Of a stretch of 64,000 nucleotides of DNA, positions 31,715 to 40,560 are shown piece after piece (the stretch's first letter is position 1; each line of letters opens with the position of its first letter). The DNA comes from Scalesia atractyloides (taxonomy: Eukaryota > Streptophyta > Magnoliopsida > Asterales > Asteraceae): NCBI GenBank assembly GCA_947069175.1, contig CAMTDV010000018.1:40188869-40252868 (forward strand), given 5' to 3'. The notes below the pieces were generated by a model. It did no database searches and was not told the origin of the DNA. It was given only the letters and a program-made list of their open reading frames with translations. The translations under genes were made by a program, and so were the position numbers.

Positions 31715-31898
31715 CTTTGATACCACTTGTAGGTCTATTGTACGGATCGTTCGGGCACTAATCTGACACACTTAAGGTAAACGTGCGGAATCCGTTTGCT
31801 TAGTTGACATTGGATACACTCATTTGTTTCTATTTAATCACCGTTTCATTAATATTCAACGTTACAGATCCTGGAAACACTTGGACAGAGCTTCGCCT
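31715..31898 (-). repeat. S4 primer site and 5' LTR remnant
   Basis: Minus-strand AGTGGTATCAAAG (31715-31727) is a decayed initiator Met-tRNA primer site. The LTR from TGTAGGTCT at 31728 matches 27191-27361 up to CTTCGCCT at 31898, after which S3 sequence resumes. Confidence 0.8.
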
Positions 31899-32704
31899 TT
31901 ATACGAATTCACAAAAATATGTCTGTAAATATGTATGTACATAGTTTACATTGCTTATTTTGTTGTATTTCAGCTTTACAGATTAAAATCAAAAAGATTT
32001 TCGGTGAGTTTTAGCATAAAATTTCAAAAATTCAAAAAGATTTTATTTCTACATTGTTTTCAGCAAACCAATATTGGAGAACGGATCTTCGGAGTCTGGT
32101 AAGGTGCTAGAACTGGTGAGAATCTCTTTGACAATGGGCTGGAGCTAATCTATTAAATCTGAAAAGTCAAAACGATAAAAAGTTCATCAATTTGAAACTT
32201 TGATTTTGAAAATATCAACAGTTTGTTCGTAACGGGTCAAACCGGGGTCATTAACTTGGACTCGGCAGACAAATTAGTTAACCAAGGTCATTATCTTGGA
32301 CTTGGTCAACTGAGTGGATTTTCATAACTGGTAAAAAGTTGGAAAGTTCAGGGTTAAAAATGAAAATTTTGAAAAAGTTTTAATTTGTGGTTTGGCAAGT
32401 TCGGCCGAACTTGCTAAACAATTCAAGTTTAACAATCCGCAAGTTCGACCGAACTTGCAAATGGATGGTTGTTTTTTTAGAAGATAAGTTCGCTCGAACT
32501 CATATGGGCCTCATGTTGGGCTTAACAAGTTCGCCCGAACTTGACATAGTATAAGTACCATTCAAGTTCGACCGAACTCATTTACCGGTTTCTAGAACAC
32601 TTGAGCGAACTTGAGCTTTTAGAGATCTAGAGCGAAATTGGCATTTGTATACCATTACGCTGTCCAAATCAAGATTGTTTTTGGTGATTTTCACACCAAT
32701 CACA
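31899..32704 (+). promoter_or_regulatory. S3 post-pol region with first palindrome cluster
   Basis: 31899-32340 aligns with S1 3604-3960. From 32396 a cluster of palindromes starts at 32396, 32440, 32485, 32526 and 32563, plus a half-site near 32605, with spacing of 37-45 bp. It lies about 100-300 bp upstream of the candidate third-ORF start ATG at 32705. By position it mirrors the LTR palindromes upstream of the TATA box. I do not see a convincing TATA element here, so an internal promoter is only a possibility. Confidence 0.55.
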
Positions 32705-35700
32705 ATGGCAGAGGTATATAATTGTGAATAATCCGTGATTGAACCTTAAACGAACAAAAACAGATCTAAAAATTAAAATTTGATAAGATTTAAGTGTTGT
32801 TGAACAAAATTGATCATAGATTCTGAATCTACACCTAAAATCGACCGTATAACTTGATTTGATTGAAGAAAAACGGCTGTTTAAATGTTTGAACTTGTTT
32901 GGTCTTTCGGAGAAGACGACAAGTTCGGCCGAACTTGTTGTCAAGTTCGAGCGGACTTGTCCATAACATGACTAAATGATCAAGTAGCATGTTCGACCGA
33001 ACTTGACAATTGAAGTGTTTTGATTCAATCATGTTCGACCGAACTTATGTTAATGAAAAGTGATTTGTTTAAATCGTAAGTTTGCCCCGAACTTGTTCTT
33101 TAATGAGGAACATATATTTCATACATGTTCGGCCGAACTTAAATAAAATTGAATGATAAAAAAATTGTTGTAAGTTCGCCCGAACTTGAATTTGAAAAGG
33201 TTGAACATGTTTATCACATGTTCGGGCGAACTTGATCAAAAGAGAATGTTGTAACACCTAATCAAGTTCGCCCGAACTTGATTAAAGTGTTAGAAATTTT
33301 TTTGTGATTTCTTCTCGAAAAGTGTGCTAATTGTTTTACATTATTTTTCAGGCACAGATTCTAGCACGTGTTATCTCAGTTGAGTTTTCCAAAACTCACA
33401 ATACATGCATTACGCTTGACAAGTCTATTTGTGAGTCGCTGAAAGAATATGACAGCATTTTGAAGTTTCTCGAAGATAGTCACATTCGTTGTGCAATTAC
33501 TGAGCGCACCATATCATATCGTATGCATATTATTCAATTCGGGATGAACGCAAATTTGAGCGCTGATGAGAAGACAATTTCTTCTACAGTACAACTTGGT
33601 GATAAGCTAAAGCCGATCACAGTAACCGAAGGTGATATCCGAAGGATTTTGGAGCTCAAAGATAAATAAGATGATACGATTCATCTAGACGAAAAGATGG
33701 TTCACGGATGGTTTTTCCACATGGGCTATAAAGGAAGCGTAAATAAACCGACGCTGAAGAAAGGGGAGGTGCCAAACCCCTAGAAGCTTCTGATTCATGC
33801 GTTGATTCATACATTTAGCCATCGCAAAGCTGGTTTGGATGATGTACATGATTATTTGGCTAGCATGGCAACAACGCTTAATCTGAAGAAGCCGTTCAAC
33901 GTTTCGAAGTTAGTGTTTACTCACATGTCGAAGAATATGGAGGATTCGAGATTGTGTCTTTATCCAAGATTCATTCAGATGTTGATTGACGAGAAGTATG
34001 CTAACATTGCTCGAGATCCGAATGACGTTCTTTATCTAGTTATTCTCGACGAAACGGCTATGAAGAAGCTTATTAAGTTCCAAAAGCAAGCTTTAGCTCC
34101 CATTGCCAAACCATTATTCAGAGCAATTAAAGACTCGGAGTATGTATCACCACCTGATAATAAATGGAGAAAAGAAGGTAGCGACGATGAGAATGAACTT
34201 AATGCTGAACGAGAATGGTTTAAAGAATTCAAACCTAAGGCAAGGAGTGAATGGTTTTTGAAGGCAGAAGTTGATAAGCCGGAAAAAAAGCGAGCGTCAA
34301 AGAAAGTTGAAACTTTTCTTGTTGATGAGGAGGAACCAGAAAATGTTGAAGCAGTTGCTGGATCGAGCACTGAAGTTGTTATTGAGAGTCAAGATACGGT
34401 GAAAACGACTCAAGAAGATGTGATTTCTGCTACTTTCGAAAATGAAGAATCTGATAAGGAGCCAGAAAAGACAGAAGCATAACTTAGAGCAGAAAAAGAA
34501 AGGAAGTTGGATGCAGATTTTGATCCAAATGCTGAAAAGAATCTGATGAGGAGAGATTGAAGAAAAAGTCAAAGCGTACAAAGTCTCCTGCAATTGAAAT
34601 ATCAAAGAAGACTATAGGGTCACCGCATACAAAAGGGAAATGAAAAGCTAAGAAAGCTCAGAAAGTTGTGAGCAAAAGATATAAAAGCAAGGTGAAAAGC
34701 ACAGAAGCCACACAAGAACCTTCTGGTGCTCAGGAGAAAGGAGCCACACAAGAACCTCCTCCACAAGAACCTCCTGTTATCGTTCATGATGAAGCTGAAA
34801 GGCAAGGAGTTACATAAGAACCTCCTGTGTCTGAATTCGTTTAAGTTTCGATTGCTGAATCGCCTAGTGCTCCAAAGACTTCTGTTCCTGAAAGTTCTAC
34901 ACCGAAGAAGTTTACACCAAAAACCGCAACACCGAAAGATTCAACACCAAAGACACCAACGGGAAGTATGTTTGGTGATATGCCACACAGTCCAATCAGT
35001 CTTGAAGACTTGGATGAATTTTTCCCAGAGACGAATGCTGAGATGTTAGAAAAATTTGTGAAGGTTTTAGAAGATAAAGTTGCACAGATTGAGATAGAAA
35101 AGGCTGAGATTGTAAAGAAAATGAATTAGAGTGAAGTCGAAAAATAAATTCTTGATGATAAAGTGAAGGTGCTTGAGAATGAACGTGAATATTACAAGGC
35201 ATTGATAGAAAGTCTGCAGGACGCCAATGAAAAACTACAGACAGAGATTGCAGAATTGAGAAAATTCAAGCTTTGAACGATCAAAGATTCATCAGATTAC
35301 AAAAGGTTATCTAACAATCTGAATATTGACTTTATCGCAGAATACGATCGTCTGGATCGTCAAGAAGCCAAGGAACGTGCTGAGAAACTGAGAGTGGTAA
35401 AGGAAAGCAGGTTGAGGGTGAAGCCCCTAAATCTTCTGCTAAAAAATCTTCTCATATTCCTGAGACACCTACTGAAGATGTTTCAAAAGCTTTTGAATCT
35501 GATATCCAAAAGATTGACGAATCTGTCAAGCCTTCTGATCCTATTGTTGTTACTGAAGAAAAAGACGACGATGAAGCCGAAAATGAGGATAAGAATGAAG
35601 ACGAAGAAGAAGAAGGATATGGGGATTGGAATGTTGGAGGATGATGATTTTGATCAAGGTGATGATGATTTTGATCAGGGTGGTACTGGTTTAAAGATTA

Positions 35701-37087
35701 ATGAAGCTAAAGTTTCTGATGAATTTGATTTTTCTGATCTGATGAACGATGAATCAAATAAGATGGAAGATAAAAGCCAGGGGGAGTCAGGGCAAAAAGG
35801 GCCTTCAGATGATATTGATTTATTAGATGTTGATCGTTTTGCGAAGCCTATGATTGCAGTACCTACGAAACCTTCGATACTAATGTTGGAACATAATGTT
35901 GAAGAAGGTGAGTTTGTACATAATTACTCAAAGGAAGATCTTGCAAAGTTGGTTGAGGTTGAAGTTGAAAACTTTGAGTTTGATTTTGAAGAGGTTATGA
36001 ATGTTTACACGTTTGAACCTAAAGAGTATCAATAAGAAAGAAGGTTTGAAGCCGATGAGTATAATCGAGTGATTGTGGAAGATTGGTCCTCAGATGATGA
36101 ATCAGAACAGGAAGCTAAGTATGTTGGTCAGGATTCAGAAAGTTTTCCTACTTTTGAAGAGATGTACAGACAGCTCAATGAAGTTATGTTGAAAGATAGA
36201 ATTGCTGAAGAGCTACGAGAAGGAAAGATTCCTAAACCAATGTCCAAAGAAGAGATAGCTGAAGCGAAAAAGTCCTGGTTCAAGGAGATGCCTCGTGAAC
36301 GTAAGTTTCGACGTCCACTAGCATTCTTCACCAGAAGTAAAGATGTTTCTTTGGGAGATATACTAAGTTGGGGTTGGTTTAAAGAGCTCAACGTACATGC
36401 AATCAAAAGGGAATTTGGAGTGCAATACTTCAAATATCTTGCTGATTTAAAGACATTGCCGTATTGTGATATGGAAGAGCTGGTACAAACAGTGAATGTT
36501 ACTTATCATATGAAGCTATGGAAGATGATTAAGTATGAAGCTGATAAAGGTTGGAATCACTGGAAGCCGTTAATTCCGAGAGGAAGAATAAAGATTAACA
36601 AGGTTACAGGGGAAAGGGACATAACATTGATTATGAAACGTCCTAGAGCCATGAGGAATATGCCACTTATGCCGATCGAACCGAACTTTTATCCTTTATT
36701 CAAGTGATGGCAGATTGATCCAGCTACTTGTGAAGCAGTGATTGTGTTAAAGTTTGAAGATCATCTGGATATTTCTAAGGAACGAGTTGAAGTGATGGGT
36801 CATCAAGGTATGAGAGGTTTGTAGAGGACGATTAGGATTCTAGATCCTATGTGGTTGGTTAACTGCTCGAGAGAAGATATAAAATGCCTTTTCTACAGCA
36901 ACATTGTTTTTGAAGAAAGAGAAAAGGTACAGGCGATGCAGTATCAGAAAGTTCTCAACTTTGGCAATGCACGTGAAGTGAATTCAGGGAAGATGTGGCA
37001 AACAAAGTGGAGGGATCTGGAAAGAGTTGAATTTCTTAAAGAAGAAACCGGAAGTGAGGCGATCAAAGAAAAGATGGAAAAACGGTA
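32705..37087 (+). pseudogene. S3 third ORF (envelope-position), spliced-looking, broken
   Basis: Long decayed coding region between pol and 3' LTR. Candidate exon 1 is ATGGCAGAG (32705-32713). The main part opens at 33352 (AQILARVISVEFSKTHNTC). A globular N-terminal domain runs to about 34200 with HGWFFHMGYKG and KAGLDDVHDYLASM. Then come a Lys/Glu/Pro-rich low-complexity stretch, acidic repeats (DDDFDQG twice near 35642-35685), and a second conserved domain 36150-37087 with AFFTRSKDVSLGDILSWGW and WNHWKPLIPRGRIKINK. Stops occur at about 33667, 33781, 34480, 36033 and 36706, with frameshifts at 34550-35640. I see no signal peptide or transmembrane helix, and function is unknown. Confidence 0.6.
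32714..33351 (+). promoter_or_regulatory. Candidate third-ORF intron containing ~46-bp palindrome array
   Basis: Donor-like GAG|GTATAT at 32713/32714, a branch-like GTGCTAAT near 33324-33331, and acceptor TTTTACATTATTTTTCAG ending at 33351. Splicing joins ATG GCA GAG to GCA CAG ATT in phase 0. Palindromes start at 32920, 32942, 32988, 33030, 33077 (one extra base), 33124, 33171, 33217 and 33263. The last seven intervals are 46, 42, 47, 47, 47, 46 and 46 bp, a longer period than in the gag leader. Splice-site quality is judged by eye. Confidence 0.55.
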
Positions 37088-37239
37088 AGGCAAAGTTTGC
37101 TAAGAATGGCTAACTTTAAAAGACCACCGCCAACTGATCAGACGCTGGATCCAAAACAAGAACAACGAAAGAAGCCGTACAAGAACTTCTTTGGTTGGGT
37201 ACGTTAAGACAGAGTTTTGAAGACTGATAAAAGACGAAG

Positions 37240-37660
37240 ACGATATCCAAGGGGGAGTCTGTTGATGCATAATGTCTATGTCTTAGTCTTATATCGAGTC
37301 TGTATTATATAGAGCTGAATAGGCTAGGTTTTGACGTATTTATGAAGTGTTGTAGCCAAGTTCGGGCATGTACATGTATTGTATGCATGTTCGGCCGAAC
37401 TTGCTTATGCAAGTTCGGGCAAACTTGTGTCTTACATGGCCGAACTTGTTGTCCTATAAATACCTAGCTTGAGTGTCTCATTTGTAACTTTGGCATCTCA
37501 GAGGCGAAGCTCTGTCAGTCTGTAATCACAACGTTTAATCAATGAAACTGACGATTAACTGATTAATTCTTGTCTATTGGTAAACACGACGTAATATTTC
37601 CACTATTATGGACGTTAGATATCAAATTTAGGTTCCTAAGCATCGAGGATCGATCCTACA
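37240..37660 (+). repeat. S3 polypurine tract and 3' LTR
   Basis: CCAAGGGGGAGTC (37247-37259) precedes the LTR TGTTGATGCA...GATCCTACA (37260-37660, 401 bp). Palindrome copies lie at about 37354-37370 (decayed), 37387-37404 (CATGTTCGGCCGAACTTG) and 37409-37426, and a half-site lies near 37440. They are followed by TATA-like CCTATAAATACC at about 37453-37464. The next base (37661) resumes S5 RNase H sequence on the other strand. Confidence 0.87.
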
Positions 37661-38990
37661 CAATATTTCCATTAGCAGGATACCAGATACCAAGTGTGGG
37701 AGCACCTTTTATGTACCTGAATATCCTTTTGACAACAATAAGATCATACTTTCTAGGTAATGACTGGGATCTGGCACAAACACATGTTGCAAACACGATG
37801 TCTGGCCTAGAAGCAGTTAGGTACAATAAAGACCCAATCATTCTTCTATAAAGTGTTTGATCAGCCAAGTCATCTTTATCAACAATAGTGACCAGCTTTG
37901 ATGTTGTCATGGGTGTGCTGCAAGGTTTACAATCATCCATATCAAACATTTTAAGCAGTTCTTTGACATACTTATTTTGATTGATGAAAGTACCATTTTG
38001 CATTTGTTTGACTTGTAAACCAAGAAAACATCGCAACTCACCCATAACACTCATTTCAAACTCTTCTGCCATGAGTTTTCTGAACTCTTCACTCATGGCA
38101 ATGCATGTGGATCAAAAAATGATGTCATCCACCTAAATTTGGACAAGCATCAAATCTTTTCCTTTCCATTTTAAAAACAAGGTTTATCAATTTTACCTCT
38201 TGAAAAACCTATGGACAAGAGAAAAGTGGATAGAGTTTCATACCAGGCTCTTGGTGCTTGTTTAAGACCATATAGTGCTTTTTTAACCTGTACACATGAT
38301 CAGGATGAAATGCATCTTCAAATCCAGGAGGTTGGCACACATACACTTCTTCCTTGATCTTTCGATACAGGAATGCATTTTTGATGTCCATTTGAAACAC
38401 TTTTATGTTGTGGTTAGCAGTAAAAGCTAAGAACAGTCTGATGGCTTCTAACTTTGCTACTAGAGCAAAGGTTTCATCATAGTCAATGCCTTCTTCCTGT
38501 CTATAGCCTTGAACCACGAGCCTTGTTTTGTTCTTGACAACAATACCCTTTTCACCAGTTTTGTTCTTGAAGATCCACTTTGTTCTTATTGGACTTACAT
38601 CCTTAGGCAGTGGTACAAGTCCCCAAACTTGTTGTCTTCTAAACTGAAGGAGCTCCTCTTACATAGCTTCTACCCAACTATTGTCTTTCAGTGCCTCTTG
38701 GTACTTGACAGGTTGGATGAGTGATAGAAAACCAGCAAAGAGGCAAATGTTTTGGGATTGACTTCTTGTGAGCACTCCCTCATTTATGTCGCCAATAACT
38801 TGATCCAATGGGTGGCTTTTGAGGAAGATCAAATCACCTTGATATGGGACAAGTGCATTTTGAGGTGAAGCTTGCAAATGTGTATCATCTGAGCTATCCT
38901 CTGTTGGTGAATTTAATGGTCCAGATGCTGATTGGAATAGAGGTGGTGGTATGGTTGTGAGTGTTTGTTGATTTTTATCCATGTTTGATG
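37661..38990 (-). pseudogene. S5 reverse transcriptase and start of RNase H
   Basis: Minus-strand copia RT. Visible are YDETFALVAKLEAIRLFLAF, MDIKNAFLYRKI, VYVCQPPGFED, and the catalytic box changed to *VDDIIFWS (the Tyr of YVDD is TAG, near 38131-38150). After that come FEMSVMGELRCFLGLQVKQM, LLYLTASRPDIVFATCVCAR and RIFRYIKGAPTLGIWYPANG, where S3 cuts in. The upstream part 38659-38982 holds the integrase-RT linker with LTRSQSQNIC. A frameshift lies around 38190. It is dead by stop in the active site and by truncation. Confidence 0.85.
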
Positions 38991-40130
38991 GATTTTTATC
39001 AACAGTGTTTTAGTTTTGAGAGCATGCAGAGGTTTGAGAATTAACCACTGTTGAACCAGCAGAGCTTTCACCATTGTTACTAACATCTACTCTTCTGCTT
39101 CAAGGACAAATCTTGAAGTTTGGATGAATGCAATCATATCCTTGCTCATGTAGTGATGACTGTGACGTACCTGCAGCGTTAGTCTTGACAAACACATCTT
39201 CAAATGTAAATTTATCTAGATCAAACAATTCAGCAGGATTTGCTGGAATTTTCAAAGATGAAAGTTCATTGAACTTCACATTCAGAGTTTCTTCAACACA
39301 CTTTGTCCTAGAATTAAACACTCTGTAGGCTTTGGCAGTGGTTGAGTACCCCAGAAAATAACCATAGTCAACTTTGGCTGCAAACTTAGAATAGAACCCT
39401 TCAAGTTTAAAATGAAACAAGGACAGCCAATAACTTTAAATATGAGATCAGAGGTTTGATTTTGTAAAGCAATTCATCGACAGTCTTTTGATGCCTGGGG
39501 TTAATCAAAACTCTGTTTTGAACATAACAAGCAGTGTTTACAACCTCTTCCCAAAAGGACAAGGGTAAACCAGAGTCTGCTAGCATGGTTCTTGCAGTTT
39601 CAACTAGAGTTCGATTTTTTCTTTCAACTACCCTATTTTGTTCAGGAGTTCTTTGTACACTAAATTGCCTAGCAATCCCTTTTGACTCACTGAAGGCATC
39701 TAACTCCTTATTTCTAAAGTTTGTCCCTTTATCACTCCTAAAGATTTTTACAGGAAGGTCATATTACTTTTCAACCTGTTTGACAAAGTTTTGCAATATA
39801 CCAGCTGTTTCATCTTTGGAGTGTAAAAATAAGGTCCATGTAAACCTTGAAAAATCATCAACAATGACTAAACAAAATCTTTTCTTTGTTATACTCATGA
39901 TTTTTACAGGGCCAAATAAATCCATGTGCAGCAGTTACAAACACTGGGTTGTTTTGGACTCTTCAATTGACTTGTAAGAACTTTTATGTTGTTTACCTTT
40001 TAAACAGAAAACACAATGTTCTTCACAAGTAAATTGGTTATGTCATAACCTCTGAGAAGACAATTTTTAGAGAGTGTGGTTATTGTTTTAGATTTGTGTG
40101 CCCAAGTCATCTATGGCATAACTCTGTCTC
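38991..40130 (-). pseudogene. S5 integrase
   Basis: Core motifs read on the minus strand: MDLFGPVKIMS, VIVDDFSRFTW (first Asp, about 39865-39890), FRSDKGTNFRNKE (second Asp) and VVERKNRTLVETARTMLADS (Glu, about 39590-39640), then SFWEEVVNTACYVQNRVLI. The tail includes FEGYSKFA-type and YFLGYSTTAKAYRVFNSRTK sequence at 39300-39420. Stops lie near 39770 and 39450, with frame changes at 39440 and 40050. The pre-integrase zinc region (LGHTNLKQ, CLKGKQHKSSYKS) is degraded near 39985-40110. Confidence 0.82.
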
Positions 40131-40560
40131 TTTGCTGGAAGCAACTAAGAACAGGCAAGCATTAGACATAGGGTTATCTTTCAACATATCAACCACATAC
40201 ACATTTCCACTCCTATGAGCAATAAGTTGGGCTTTGCTCTCAACAATAATCTGATCAATCATTTTAACAACCTCTGGTCCTACAATTTGGCAAGTTTTCT
40301 TTGTAAAGAAGGATCCATATCCTTTGTCACTCATTTGTGAAACACTCAGAAGATTGAATTTTAGATTGTCAATTAAATTAACATTTTCAAATTTGAGATT
40401 CCCAGCCTGAACACACCCCGAACCGAACACCTTCCCTTTTGAATGTTACCAAAAGATATATCACCCCCTCCATGAGCCAAGAAATCTTTGAGAAGGTCTC
40501 TACATCCTGGTCATGTGCCTGGAGCCTCCACTATCTACATACCATAAACCATCAAGGCAA
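40131..40560 (-). pseudogene. S5 protease
   Basis: The active site reads WYVDSGGSRHMT (about 40515-40550; typical plant copia is DSGCSRHMTG). It is followed after a frame change by VFGSGCVQAGNLKFENVNLIDNLKFNLLSVSQM (40340-40430) and the linker QLIAHRSGNVYVVDM. Unlike S3 there is no obvious splice-like boundary between gag and protease. Confidence 0.78.

Larger units (their letters stand above)
27191..31898 (-). mobile_element. Copia element S4, pol-deleted, nested in S3
   Basis: Minus-strand member of the S1-S3 family: 5' LTR remnant 31728-31898, primer site, palindrome array, truncated gag N-terminus, gag C-terminal region, no pol, post-pol noncoding block, polypurine tract, 3' LTR 27191-27604. 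LTR pieces differ at about 13 of 171 bases by eye. About 240 bp of the 5' LTR and ~850 bp of adjoining S3 are missing at the right edge, consistent with one deletion across the boundary. Confidence 0.85.
19272..37660 (+). mobile_element. Copia element S3 (full span with nested S4), most complete family member
   Basis: Plus-strand element: truncated 5' LTR 19272-19530, primer site, palindrome array, gag with intron-like segment, pol to 27111, then nested S4 (27191-31898), then post-pol region, third ORF and 3' LTR 37260-37660. The two LTR pieces differ at about 14 of 259 aligned bases by eye, supporting one element. About 850 bp of post-pol sequence present in S1 and S2 is missing next to S4. 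The first ~140 bp of the 5' LTR are missing next to S5. Confidence 0.88.
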
